From assembly GCA_905160935.1 (NCBI GenBank), contig CAJHZI010000233.1, forward strand, positions 196,001 through 260,000: a stretch of 64,000 nt of DNA, read 5' to 3'. Shown piece by piece: positions 32,801-43,238 of the stretch (the stretch's first letter is position 1; every line of letters starts with the position of its first letter). A program made the position numbers and the translations under genes. The stretch comes from Enchytraeus crypticus. Lineage: Eukaryota; Annelida; Clitellata; Enchytraeida; Enchytraeidae. The notes under the pieces were generated by a model, which did no database searches, was not told where the DNA came from, and was given only the letters and a program-made list of their open reading frames with translations.

Positions 32801-35800
32801 CGGTAAAGTGGTCTTGAAGACCGGAATAGTTCTGTGAATAATCTGCCAGCTGTGAATAGCAGCTTAGCTGCTGCTCTTCCACCAGCAGCTGCTGTTCATA
32901 GCGGCTCAGCTGCTGTTCTAAGCTACACAGCTGTCAATGCTAATAAAGGCGTGGTAATGCTACCAGTAGCTGGCGCAGCTACTGCTACAGCTGGTATGGC
33001 TCAGCTGCCTAATGCTGCTGCAGCTGGTATGGCTCAGCTGCCCACAGCTGCTACAGCTGGTATGGCTCAGCTGCCCACAGCAGCTAGTAGGAAGGGGGAA
33101 GATAAGTCAGGGGGCGGGTTGAGTGAGGGGGGTCAGGTGATGAGCAGGAGTGGGGGAGGTCAGAGAAAAGTGGGGGTAGTGATGAGTGAGAGAGAGAATA
33201 AAGAACAAGATCTGGAGAAACGTAGGGTGAGCAAACTCTGCCATGAAACACCGGCCATGACACCACTGTAGAAATTGTCGGAGGTTATTATTGTTATTAC
33301 TGTTTTTCCTTTTGTACAGCATTTTGTCTCGTCTTTTTGTTGTACAGAAGTCCAGTCAAGTGACATATGGGACATCCGAAGTAACACCCACGGATCTTTC
33401 TCTCAGATCTAAAGGATCGGATGATGCCATTTCTTCCAGCCTCAAAGATTCCCTCAGCTTGAAGCATTGTTCTACTGCTGAAGCATCCACATGTACAGTC
33501 AAATCTGGTTCTATTACCCCAGGACCGGTTACATCTGGTTCTATAACCCCAGGACTGGTTACATCTGGTTCTATAACCCCAGGACTGGTTACATCTGGTT
33601 CTATTACCCCAGGACTGGTTACATCTGGTTCTATTACCCCAGGACTGATCACATCTGGTTCTATTACCCCAGGACTGGTTAAATCTGGTTCTAGTACCCC
33701 AGGACTGGTCAAATCTGGTTCTATTACCCCAGGACTGGTTACATCTGGTTCTATTACCCCAGGACTGGTTACATCTGGTTCTATTACCCCAGGACCGGTT
33801 ACATCTGGTTCTATTACCCCAGGACTGGTCAAATCTGATTCTATTACCCCAATCATGGTTACATCTGGTTCTATTACCCCAGGACTGGTTACATCTGGTT
33901 CTATTACCCCAGCCATGGTTACATCTGGTTCTATTACCCCAGCCATGGTTATATCTGGTTCTATTACCCCAGGACTGGTTACATCTGGTTCTATTAACCC
34001 AGGACTGGTTACATCTGGTTCTATTACCCCAGGACTGATCAAATCTGGTTCTATTACCCCAGGACTGGTTACATCTGGTTCTATTACCCCAGGACTGGTT
34101 ACATCTGGTTCTATTACCCCAGGACCGGTTACATCTGGTTCTATTACCCCAGCCCTGGTTACATCTGGTTCTATTACCCCAGGACTGGTTACATCTGGTT
34201 CTATTACCCCAGGACTGGTTACATCTGGTTCTATTACCCCAGGACCGGTTACATCTGGTTCTATTACCCCAGCCCTGGTTACATCTGGTTCTATTACCGA
34301 AGGACTGGTTACATCTGGTTCTATTACCCCAGGACCGGTTACATCTGGTTCTATTACCCCAGCCATGGTTACATCTGATTCTATTACCCCAGCCATGGTT
34401 ACATCTGGTTGTATTACCCCAGCCATGGTTACATCTGGTTCTAATACCCCAACTCTGGTTACATCTGGTTCTTTTACCCCAGGACCGGTTACATCTGGTT
34501 CTATTACCCCAGGACTGGTTACATCTGGTTCTATTACCCCAGCCCTGGTTACATCTGGTTCTACTACCCCAGCTCTGGTTACATCTGGTTCTATTACCTC
34601 AGCCCTGGTTACATCTGGTTCTATTACCCCAGGACCGGTTACATCTGGTTCTATTACCCCAGCCCTGGTTACATCTGGTTCTACTACCCCAGCTCTGGTT
34701 ACATCTGGTTCTATTACCCCAGGACTGGTTACATCTGGTTCTATTACCCCAGGACTGGTTACATTTGGTTCTGTTGCCCCAGGACTGGTTACATCTGGTG
34801 TCAACCTTTCTTCCCCGACAAGTTCAGAAATTTCCCCAGTTACTGAATTATGTGCCAGCACAGCTGAATCTTCTGTAATATCAGCGATTGGAACCAGCCC
34901 AACAGCAGTTTCAGCTGCTGCTATCTGTCGTACAGCTGTGTCAGCTGCTGTTATCAGCCCTACTGCTGTTAGTACAGCTGCTATCAGCCCTGCAGCTGTT
35001 ACTACAGCTGAATCAGCTGCTGCTATCAGCTCTAAAGCTGTTAGTACAGCTGTGTCAGCTGCTGCTATCAGCTCTACAGCTGTTAGTACAATGAATGTGT
35101 TAGCTGAATCAGCTGACACATTCAGGCAAGCAGCTATAGGCCAGACTGCTACAACTCTAGCTGTTACAACTCAAGCTGTTATGATTCAAGCAGCTACAAC
35201 CCAAGCTGCTACAACCCAAGCTGCTACAACCCAAGCAGCTATAACTCAAGCAGCTACAACCCAATCAGCTATAACCCAAGCTGCTACAACTCTAACTGCT
35301 GTGACCCAAGCAGCTATGACCCAAGTAGCTATAACTCAAGCAGCTATGACCCTAGCTGCTACAACTCAAGCAGCTACAACCTCAGCTGCTACAGCCCAAG
35401 CTGCTACAACTCGAGCAGCTATGACCCAAGCTGCTATGACTCAAGCTGCTACAACTCAAGCAGCTACAACCCCAGCTGCTACAACTCAAGCAGCTACAAC
35501 CTCAGCTGCTACAACTCAAGCAGCTACAACCTTAGCTGCTACAACTCAAGCTGCTACAACTCAAGCAGCTGCAACTCAAGCTGTTACAACCCAAGCAGCT
35601 ATGACTCAAGCTGCTACAACTCAAGCAGCTACAACCTCAGCTGCTACAACTCAAGCAGCTATGACCCAGGCTGCTACAACCCAAGCTGCTACAACTCAAG
35701 CTGCTAGTTTTCTAAACATCCCAGCCACTTCAGGGGCAATGCCTCAGACGATACTAAGAAAACTACCAGATGGCTTGCCGCAAGCCGTTATTGGGGGCAG

Positions 35801-36818
35801 GATAGCAGTCTCTCTTCCTGCAGTAAATAGTTCAGGAGACCAGACTATTACAAGAAATATAGCGGCATTGAACCAGTCCATTCGGTTGCTTAACAATCAA
35901 GGGATATTGCTAAGTAACTCAGGACCAGTGTTGAGCAAACCAGGGGCGGTGTCACAGACTGTATCAAGCAATGCAAGGGCATTGTCGCAGATTATTTCCA
36001 GTAATTCGGGTGCGCTACTGCAAACGGTACTCAGAAATACAACGGCATTGTCGCAGACTGGTAGTACAGGAGCGTTGACGCAGACTATGATAGCCAATCT
36101 GTTAAAAAGCCTGGGAAAACCCGGATCCCTCCAGTCCCAACTGGTTCCAGCCAGTCTATCCTCAGCTTCTGTGATTGGTCAAGTTATTCAACCAATCACA
36201 GCTAGTATAGCCCATCAGAAGTCATCAGTGGCGCCATCTGTTGTTTCAGTGGGTAATTTCAGCCTTGCATCAGCAGCTGCTCTGCTTGCAGCTGCTTCAA
36301 GAGCTGGGGCTTCGGGAATTCCTAAAAACCCAGCCTGTACTAATAATAGCTCAAATGCAGCTTTTAGTAATGTTGCAGCTAGTTGTAGTTCTGCTGAAAA
36401 TAGTTCTGTGAATAATCTGCCAGCTGTGAATAGCAGCTTAGCTGCTGCTCTTCCACCAGCAGCTGCTGTTCATAGCGGCTCAGCTGCTGTTCTAAGCTAC
36501 ACAGTTGTCAATGCTAATAAAGGCGTGGTAATGCTACCAGTAGCTGGCGCAGCTACTGCTACAGCTGGTATGGCTCAGCTGCCTAATGCTGCTGCAGCTG
36601 GTATGGCTCAGCTGCCCACAGCTGCTACAGCTGGTATGGCTCAGCTGCCCACAGCAGCGAGTAGGAAGGGGGAAGATAAGTCAGGGGGCGGGTTGAGTGA
36701 GGGGGGTCAGGTGATGAGCAGGAGTGGGGGAGGTCAGAGAAAAGTGGGGGTAGTGATGAGTGAGAGAGAGAATAAAGAACAAGATCTGGAGAAACGTAGG
36801 GTGAGCAAACTCTCTCTA

Positions 36819-36879
<61 letters not shown>

Positions 36880-37097
36880 CTCGTTAATTCTCTCTCTCTC
36901 ATTAATTTTCTCTGTCTCTCTCTTAATTCTCTCTCTTACCTACATTGGCTCCAGCCAATGGCGAAGTAGGTAAGATACTCGATCACGGATCAGTAGGTGC
37001 GGGTTCAAATCCTGGGCTCGCCCGTCACTGACATCGCTTTCGAGTGAGGAAACTGACTTTAACCTTAGCTTACCAGCTTTTATTTCTCTCTCTCATT

Positions 37098-37171
<74 letters not shown>

Positions 37172-40100
37172 CTATCTCTGTAGCTCTGTGGTAAGGCCAA
37201 TAATGATGTATGATTCGGAATGTGGGGCACTAAAATGGGAACATTTACAGAGTTTGCATGTGGAAGAAATGAGAATGTTATGTCTAATGTGTGGAAAAAC
37301 TATGAAAGACAGAATGGAAAATTAATATGCGAGTATGCATTTGAATTTTGAGGGGATCGGGGATAGTTTGGCTCAGTCGAGATTGAGATGTTATACCCAT
37401 ACCATCTGTGAGATTACCATATGTATACCCATATTGTGAGAAAAGCAGATGAGGATGTATTAAAGAGTTTGGAGGGAAGAACTGGATGTTAAGCTACAGA
37501 GAGGTAGACCACAATTGACGTGGGATGCGGTAATTAAGAAGGACATGAAAAATAGGGGATTGACTGATGATATATGTTTTGGGACAGGGAGAACTGGAGA
37601 AAGTCTATTCGTTTCCTGACCCTGGTTAAGCTGGGATTTAAGGGATGATGATGATGATATTAATTAAGGTTTTGATGGACTCTGTTATTTTTACAGAAAA
37701 TGGAATTCATGTTAAGCATTGGGTTGGTTACGCCGACTAATTTAAAAGGTTTGTAGTAGAGATGGGAATCGAACTGAACCCTAAAATCTAGAATTTTGAC
37801 CGAACCGAACTCGAACCCAGACTCTGACCGAACCCGAACCGAACCCAGACTCTGGCCGAACCGAACCCAGACTCTGGCCGAACCCGAACCGAACCCGAAC
37901 CCAGACTTCGTCCAAACCGAACTGAACCAAACTCTTGTAGTTCCTTTCTTCTTCACCAGCCTGACATTAAATAAAGATAGTAAGAACAATACAAATATAT
38001 ATTAGTTTTTGCATTTACATGTCTTACAGTATCTATCAGTATATATTCAGGTAAGGCTGATTCCGACACATTGCATTTACATGTCTTACAGTATCTATCA
38101 GTATATATTCAGGTAAGGCTGGTTCTGACACAAATTTTAAAATGGTAGCAGTACAAAGGAATGGTAGCAGGAAGCGAGACGGGCCTACAGAAGATAATGG
38201 ATAGTCTGAAACTTAGGGCATTGAAATATGGAATGAAGATTAACATCAAAGGGGCAAAAGTGATGAGAGTATCCCATAAAAATCTGAAAATGCTTGACTC
38301 AAACTAGGTGGATTTGTTCTTGTTAAATTCAAATTATGAATTTTTTCTAATTTTAGTGTGATACCTTAATATTTTTTCATCCAGATTTACAAATAATTAT
38401 ATATGACATTCTATATGTGTTAAGGCTATCTTGAGTAAATACTTTTACACCATAGCAATGCAATAATTTCATAACTATTTTCGTAACTACATAATTGATC
38501 TGAGAGTTTCAAATTTGAAACCCTAAGGTAAATTATGAAGCTCATTACTGGTCAGTTGATAGCAAACGGTGTATATTATGATCATTTTTCTATGGAAATA
38601 CACGTGTTTACTAAATCATCTTTATTTGACATTTTTATGTTACTAAATTGCACTTTGTCTCTGAAATATTGGATCAAATTTTAGCCAAGACATTTCCACT
38701 TAATTATAAACGTATCTAATATGTAGGTGTATAGTGACAATAAAAATTTAAAAATAGATGAAGTATTCTATTTGCTCGTTATCATCAAGGAGAATATTTC
38801 AGATACAATAATAAAGCTAATTATCTATATTATGAACATTTGTTGGTCAACTAACAATATTTTAAGAAATTCACAGGAATAAATACCACTTCTCTCCTAT
38901 TTTCATTGTCATATTTTTACCCAGGTGAAAAAATGTGGCAGCTATTATGACTTAATGAATTATTAATCATATTTACCATAAACCATTTTAAACATGTTTG
39001 TCATAACCTTAATTATTGTAAGTTAAACAATTGCAACATTATCCAAACCAAACCATTCGAACTCGAATCGAACTTGCGAGTTCGCTTTTGCGAGTTGGAA
39101 AGCAAGCTGAACCCTTGTTAGAACCGAACCCTTGTTAGAACCGAACCCAAACCCTTGTTAGAACCGAACCCGAACCCTTGTTAGAACCGAACCCGAACCC
39201 TTGTTTGAACCGAACCCTTGTTTGAACCGAACCCGAACCCTTGTTAGAGCCGAACCCGAACCGAACTTTCATTTTCAACGAACCGAACCGAACTCTTAAA
39301 TTGTCAACTGCTAACCGAACCCAAACCGAACTTTCATTTTCAACGAACCGAACCCGAACTCTGGAAATTTCATAAAATTCCCATCTCTAGTTTGTAGCTT
39401 ATCATTTGCTACTTTAAATTACCTACATTAGATTACCTACTTTAGATTACCTACTTTAGATTACCTACTTTAGATTACCTACTTTAGATTACCTACTTTA
39501 GATTACCTACTTTAGATGAACTAATTGTTATTAATTTGTTTTAAATAGTTTAACCGAAGCATCCTGAGGATTTTTTTTTTTAATTGATGGACTGATTGAT
39601 TAATTGTATTATTTAATTGATTTATTACATTATGAAAGGGTCAGTCACTGTGTTAATTGATATCAATTTATATAATTTAATTTTTTTTATATTTTACTTT
39701 TTTCTAAATTTATTTATGGAAGGATTGACTTTTAGATAAATATATGTATGGATTGGCTAAGTTGATCTAATTGATTGATTAAGTTGATGGATTAATTGAT
39801 TAGATTGATGGATTGATTGAGTAGGTTGATGAATTGATTGATTTGGTTAATGGATTGATGAAGTTGATCTATTGATTGATTCAGTGGATCTATTGATTGA
39901 TTTAGTTGCTGGATTGATTGATTAAGTGGATCTATTGATTGATTAAGTTGACTGATTGATTGTATCAGAGATGCAGAACAAGAGGAGTGAGAGAAAGAGA
40001 AAGAGTACGGCCAATCCTCAGCTGTTTGTGTATGGCAGTAGCCTCACTAGTGCCGAGGTGTATATCTCACTCAATCTCTGTACTAGTTAAAACTTACTCA

Positions 40101-41229
40101 TAATTAAAATGATTGGTAGAGGTATGTCGCACTCACGCTCTCTACCAATTCAAACTTAGTCGAATATCTTATATCCTTAAGATACTTGACTGTGGATCAG
40201 TATGTACAGTGTTCAAATCCTGGGCTCGCCTGCCACTGACATCGCTTTCGAGCGAGGAAACTGACGTTAACATTAGCTTTACCAGCTTTTTAATTGAACA
40301 GCTTCTACTTGTTCATTTCATGCAAATTTGTATTTAAAATTAAAATGAGGAAATTACAAAAAAACAAATAATTTAATAACCCTTTCAGTGCTCTATTTAT
40401 ATGTAGATAAAGAATTTAACGTCCGGTTCCTCGCCATAAGGCAATGTCAGGGACGTCTCTTACAGACTCTACACAAACAGGCGCCAAAGCACCACACGGC
40501 GACGACTGAGTGCACAGAGACCACTAGAGAAAGCGAGATCAAAACAGTGCAAGTCCAAGATCCAAGGCAAGCGGGTCAAAATTGAGACTATAAATAGTAA
40601 TTGATATTTATTATAAATCAATTTCTATACAGTTTGTATTTAAAATTAAATATTAAAATTAGGAAATTACAAAAAAAGGCAAATAATAAAACACCATTTT
40701 AATGTTCTATTTACAAATAGATAAGCAGCAGTTCTCTGAGTGGCGCAGCAGCAGCAGTGCACGAGTCGTCACACAGCAGTGACAGCAGCTGCAGCAGCTT
40801 GAGCAGCAGCTGTGTAGTGTGTCAGCAGGAGGGTGGAGATGTGTTGATGTGTGACGTATGTTCACATCTATTTCACATGTATTGTCTCGTGCCAGCACTG
40901 TTAGCCGTGCCGACCAGCCAGTGGACCTGTCCTCAGTGTCTGGCTGAGCCGCCGGCTAGTGCGGCTACAGCCAGCGAGTTGTCTCAGAGCCAGAGTTGTC
41001 TCAGAGCAGGTTGATATAAATATGATATAAATATGAAATGAGGCTCAATTCCTTTTACCCTTCCGGTACTCTTTTCCTCTTTCTCTCTCCCTCTTGCTGT
41101 CTCTCTCTCTCTCTCTGTCTCTCTCTCTCTGTGTCTGTCTGTCTCTTTCTCTGTCTATCTCTCTCTCTCTTTCTCTCTGTCTCTCTCTCTGTCTGTGTGT
41201 CTCTCTGTCTCTCTCTCTCTCTGTTTCTG

Positions 41230-41274
<45 letters not shown>

Positions 41275-42549
41275 AATGGCAGGTCCGTGGTATAATATAT
41301 GAGTCAGAGCAGATTTATTGATCGTACCTCTTCTATAGTTTTGTACAGATGTATAATTAATCTGCGGGTATTCAATAGACTTGTGTAAAGAGTGCTGACT
41401 ATAAAATAGTAGCAAAGCTTGTATTCTTTCTATTCTATGTTGCTATTCTAGGCATAGAAGATCTTAGTATTGATTATTATTATTTATTATAATTATTGTT
41501 ATTATTATTTTTTATTATTATTAATATTATTAAAGTTATTATTATTATTATATTAAACTATGACCTTTTAGTTGAAGTCTTAATTGTTTGATTGACTGAT
41601 TGATTGGCTTGTTGGTTAATTATTGATTGATTGATTGATTGATTGATTAATTACTGACTGATTGATTGATTGACTAGCTAAAGAAGAAGAGAGAAATCGA
41701 TGGAAGAGGAGAAGAGAAGAGATCGCGACAGAGAGAAAAGAGTTGGAAGAGAAAATAAGAGATATATCACAGAAACTCTTGGTTTGTTCTTGTTACGAGT
41801 TGTATATAAATGCTAAATATGTTTAATATAATTGTGTAATAACTATGTAGCTTTAGACAATCAATATAGCAATTAGTTAAACAATCAATTAGTCAATTAG
41901 TTAGGCAATCAATTAGCTACTCATTTAAGCCATAAATAGGCCAATTATTTAAGCAACCAATTAGGCAATCAACCAATCAGTTTAAAAATATAATCAAGCA
42001 AACATTTAAGCAATCAATTGCGCAATATTCATAACTCAGTACAAGCTGAACTCATGAATATTCAAAACTCTGTACAGACTGAACTGATGAATATTCATAA
42101 CTCTGTACAGGCTGAACTGATGAATATTCATAACTCTCAGTGAACAAGCTGAACTATTGAATATTCAGCTATGTTCATAACGCTGTGCAGACTGAACTTA
42201 TTAATGTTGTAACTGTTTGATATTGTAATATAATGTTTTATAATACATTATGTTACAATAGCAAACAGTTACAACATTAATAATACATTAATAATTATTA
42301 ATGTATTATTAATGTTGTAACTGTTTGATATTGTAACATTAATAATTTAATATTAATATTAGTATTAATGTTGTAACTGTTTGTTTTTGTTACATAATGT
42401 ACTATTAATGTTGTAACTGTTCGCAGTTTAAAGTCACCGAGAACAGAGAGTTGTTGAACAGAAAAGTGGCCGTTGAGAACGATATAAAGAACTTGAGCAA
42501 GCTCGTGTCGCAATTTCAGAGCATCGTGCAGGGCAATGCTGCAGTCTGA
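27405..42549 (+). CDS. PHF21A: PHD finger protein 21A (BHC80) homologue with giant repeat exon
   Basis: PHF21A reads unmethylated histone H3K4 within the LSD1-CoREST-HDAC corepressor complex (known of the family). Exons: 27405-27467, 28251-28283, 29495-29560, 30778-30951, 33348-36800, 39970-40058, about 40730-41009, 41678-41781 and 42427-42549. The N-terminal coiled coil (ELERIQRELRAAVTSHQ, ELVLKMKSDSR, ELHALQSQIRDLSEKQ) follows the human order, including the LSEKQ end. The sixth exon MQNKRSERKRKSTANP matches human IQSKRQERKRRTTANP. The PHD exon has CVVC, CDVC, H..YC and CPQC zinc ligands. The last two exons (AKEEERNRW to KLL; FKVTENRELLNRKV to GNAAV) match the C-terminal coiled coil. Length is about 1,450 residues against about 680 in human, almost wholly because of the repeat exon. 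The junction between the sixth exon and the PHD exon is not resolved: the phases do not meet cleanly at the obvious sites. Confidence 0.88.
27535..27750 (-). repeat. SINE family B
   Basis: An inverted copy in PHF21A intron 1. Confidence 0.75.
27935..28220 (+). repeat. 33-bp minisatellite before PHF21A exon 2
   Basis: The unit is CTGGTATACTTCAGGAGCTG followed by (TTGA)n, about 8 copies. CTTCAG/GAGCTGTT resembles the true border CTGCAG/GAACTGGTT at 28250, so it may be an acceptor-derived array (weaker case). Confidence 0.85.
28340..28480 (+). repeat. SINE family A
   Basis: Near complete, from TGGCTGGAACCAGTGGCGAA to TTTATCTGCTTTTTT. Confidence 0.8.
29020..29494 (+). repeat. (TTGA)n array ending at the PHF21A exon 3 acceptor
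   Basis: GATT/GACT tetranucleotides run to GATTAACTAG at 29494. Confidence 0.9.
29815..30310 (-). pseudogene. CR1/L2-like LINE ORF2 C-terminus (family 2)
   Basis: The minus strand, 104 codons open, encodes LHWFPVVQRIKYKVALLTFK, PSYLSDLL and SAPTVWNYLPPDLRS, the classic C-terminal end of L2/CR1 reverse transcriptase proteins. The 3' tail is GGTTTAACGTCCGTTTCC with an (AAT)n end at 29790-29820. Confidence 0.85.
30488..30680 (+). repeat. SINE family A, rearranged
   Basis: The 5' part (30488-30545) is joined to an inverted tail piece (30550-30595) and then a second 3' half (30595-30680), consistent with recombination between copies. Confidence 0.7.
31000..31235 (-). repeat. SINE family B
   Basis: An inverted copy in PHF21A intron 4. 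It contains CTGGGATTCGAACCC on +. Confidence 0.75.
31285..31835 (+). repeat. Tandem array of a LINE/SINE tail fragment
   Basis: About nine units of 55-65 bp carry TTTAATCCCTGTTTAACTAG and GTCTGGATTGTATTAGATTA with a variable (CAT)n part. The single-copy form of the block is dispersed elsewhere in the window. Confidence 0.85.
32045..32215 (+). repeat. 20-bp minisatellite, about 8 copies
   Basis: The unit is TAACCTTTAACCCTTCCACA. Confidence 0.9.
32360..32535 (+). repeat. 39-bp minisatellite, about 4 copies
   Basis: The unit has CAGTTGACTAGTGTAGCTGA and CTGGTTTTGACCAGTT, and contains an imperfect CTGGTTTTGACCAG inverted repeat. Confidence 0.85.
32590..33300 (+). repeat. tRNA-like SINE (family C) split by a host exon copy
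   Basis: The left part (32590-32824) begins GGAGAAGGGATATGGCGTAA with an A-box-like TGGCGTAACGG and a B-box-like GGTTCAAAGCC. The right part resumes at about 33250 with ACACCGGCCATGACACC. The undivided copy at 44960-45250 shows these parts are normally contiguous. Confidence 0.8.
32825..33239 (+). pseudogene. 415-bp duplicate of the PHF21A exon 5 end plus donor
   Basis: Matches 36399-36813 at a constant offset of 3574 with only two differences seen (an Ala codon GCT for Val GTT near 32931, and AGT for AGC context near 33085). It includes the exon end EKRR and the donor gtgagcaaac. It lacks the upstream exon and sits inside a SINE. Confidence 0.9.
33348..36800 (+). CDS. PHF21A: PHF21A exon 5: 1,151-codon repeat exon
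   Basis: This single open exon has phase 0 at both ends. It starts after a TTGTACAG acceptor at 33347 and ends at AGG/gtgagc (36800). It begins with about 53 ordinary residues. Next come about 43 in-frame copies of a 30-bp unit (roughly 33508-34800) encoding variants of SGSITPGLVT, then an Ala/Ser/Val stretch, then about 35 degenerate 15-bp units (about 35140-35705) encoding TQAAT. A less repetitive Ser/Gln/Leu region follows (about 35710-36400), and the exon ends in Ala-rich AGMAQLP repeats and a charged end (ENKEQDLEKRR). The human counterpart is a Pro/Gln/Thr-rich disordered linker, so the position fits. The unit is a multiple of three and is open on the complementary strand too, so the 587-codon antisense reading frame is a shadow. 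Confidence 0.85.
36399..36813 (+). repeat. Source copy of the 415-bp duplicated segment
   Basis: The 3' end of PHF21A exon 5 with its donor at 36801. It is the partner of 32825-33239. Confidence 0.9.
36812..36945 (+). repeat. (CT)n microsatellite after the PHF21A exon 5 donor
   Basis: CT repeats begin 11 bp after the donor. Confidence 0.9.
36944..37085 (+). repeat. SINE family A
   Basis: A full copy inserted inside the CT/AT microsatellite tract. Confidence 0.8.
37083..37172 (+). repeat. (CT)n(AT)n microsatellite
   Basis: CT repeats pass into about 40 bp of AT. Confidence 0.9.
37185..37655 (+). mobile_element. LINE ORF2 C-terminal remnant
   Basis: Broken frames encode MYDSECGALKWEHLQSLHVE, EMRMLCLMCGKTMKDRMEN, then WDAVIKKDMKNRGLTDD and a KLGFKG end, the usual LINE endonuclease-RT C-terminal motif order. 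It ends in (GAT)n. Confidence 0.75.
37757..39389. mobile_element. Non-autonomous hAT-like DNA transposon, 1,633 bp
   Basis: The terminal inverted repeat TAGAGATGGGAAT (left) / ATTCCCATCTCTA (right) is flanked by an exact 8-bp duplication GTTTGTAG (37749-37756 and 39390-39397). Subterminal arrays of GAACCGAACCC units occupy 37795-37930 and 39050-39360, and similar subterminal repeats are known in hAT elements. No transposase frame is present. Inside are a 62-bp tandem duplication (about 38014-38140) and a short RT-like scrap (QKIMDSLKLRALKYGMKINI, 38200-38260). It lies in PHF21A intron 5. Confidence 0.9.
39415..39512 (+). repeat. 14-bp tandem repeat, about 7 copies
   Basis: The unit is ATTACCTACTTTAG. 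Confidence 0.9.
39570..39968 (+). repeat. (TTGA)n-based array ending at the PHF21A exon 6 acceptor
   Basis: Units such as TTGATTGATTAAGTTGATGG run to GATTGTATCAGAG at 39969. Confidence 0.88.
40055..40160 (+). repeat. Duplicated donor region of PHF21A exon 6
   Basis: GAG/gtgtatatctcactc at 40056 is echoed by GAGgtatgtcgcactcac at about 40121. The following 30 bases are also similar, giving two donor-like sites about 65 bp apart. Confidence 0.7.
40160..40295 (+). repeat. SINE family A
   Basis: A diverged head with an intact B-box region and TTTACCAGCTTTTT tail. Confidence 0.75.
40400..40590 (-). repeat. LINE/SINE tail with AACGTCCGGTTCCTCGCC block
   Basis: The reverse-complement partner lies at 52540-52690, where it directly follows an RT fragment, which suggests it is that LINE's 3' UTR. 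Confidence 0.65.
40730..41009 (+). CDS. PHF21A: PHF21A exon encoding the PHD finger
   Basis: A Ser-rich lead is followed by the PHD finger CVVCQQEGGDVLMCDVCSHL, then FHMYC and WTCPQC. This is the C4HC3 zinc ligand order, and LLMCD of human PHF21A corresponds to VLMCD. The exon ends at 41009 with one base of an Ala codon. The next exon (41678) supplies the remaining two and continues AKEEERN, which fixes the 3' side. The 5' acceptor could lie anywhere from about 40730 to 40770. An Ala/Ser lead suggests the more upstream choices. Confidence 0.85.
41085..41272 (+). repeat. (CT)n/(GTCT)n microsatellite
   Basis: About 190 bp of pyrimidine-rich repeats in the intron after the PHD exon. Confidence 0.95.
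41580..41677 (+). repeat. (TTGA)n array ending at a PHF21A acceptor
   Basis: GATT repeats run to GATTGACTAG at 41677. Confidence 0.9.
42025..42200 (+). repeat. 33-bp minisatellite, about 5 copies
   Basis: The unit has AATATTCATAACTCTGTACA and GGCTGAACTGATG. Confidence 0.85.
42262..42327. repeat. Perfect 66-bp palindrome
   Basis: The arms 42262-42294 and 42295-42327 are exact reverse complements with no spacer. It starts CAAACAGTTACAAC. Further copies of the arm end lie at about 42205, 42368 and 42405. The last one leads into the final PHF21A acceptor (GTAACTGTTCGCAG, 42426). Confidence 0.93.
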
Positions 42550-42566
42550 TGTGTCGCTACTAATAC

Positions 42567-42960
42567 ACTAAATAACAACATGGCGGCCTGCCTCAATGGC
42601 CACTCAGATGTGTATAGCAACAGTTGTGTTACACTAAGTGACAACATGGCGGCATGTCTCAATGGCCACTCAGATTTGTAGAGCAACAGGTTGTGTTACA
42701 TTAATCAAAAACATGGCGGTGTGTCTCAATAGCCACTCAGATGTGTAGAGCGACAGTTGTGATACATTAAGCGACAACGTGGCGGCATGTCTCAATGGCC
42801 ACTCAGATGTAGAGCAACAGGTTGTGTTATATTAATCGACAACATGGCGGTGTGTCTCAATAGCCACTCAGATGTGTAGAGCGACAGTTGTGATACATTA
42901 AGCGACAACATGGCGGCCTGTATCAATGGCCACTCAGATGTGTAGAGCAACAAGTTGTGA
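42567..42960 (+). repeat. 66-bp minisatellite of YY1-like motifs after the PHF21A stop
   Basis: Six units begin ACAACATGGCGGC(C/A)TG or close variants, followed by CAATGGCCACTCAGATGTGT. They start 18 bp after the TGA, so they probably lie in the 3' UTR. Confidence 0.9.
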
Positions 42961-43238
42961 TAATTTACAGGACAGATTACCTGATGGATAAATGTTGAAC
43001 CATTCCTTATCTTTATGCTCATACTATGTATACATGTAGCTTCAATTTTAAGTTGTTGTTTCATAGACAGTAAATATAATTACTCGTTCAGGAATCCTAT
43101 TTTTCATTAGCATTCTATTCTATGTTTTACTATTAGAATTACATTGCCGTTGAGTTTTAATTTGAATTTGAAAGAGCTCTATGTCGTCTAAATGAATTGT
43201 TTTTATTATGTGTAATTATGTGTTTTGTCTTATATATA

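Noticed and set aside
33356..35119. 587-codon open frame on the minus strand
   Set aside because: It is the antisense of the PHF21A 30-bp repeat, whose period is a multiple of three and which happens to lack stops in both directions. No independent start context or homology.
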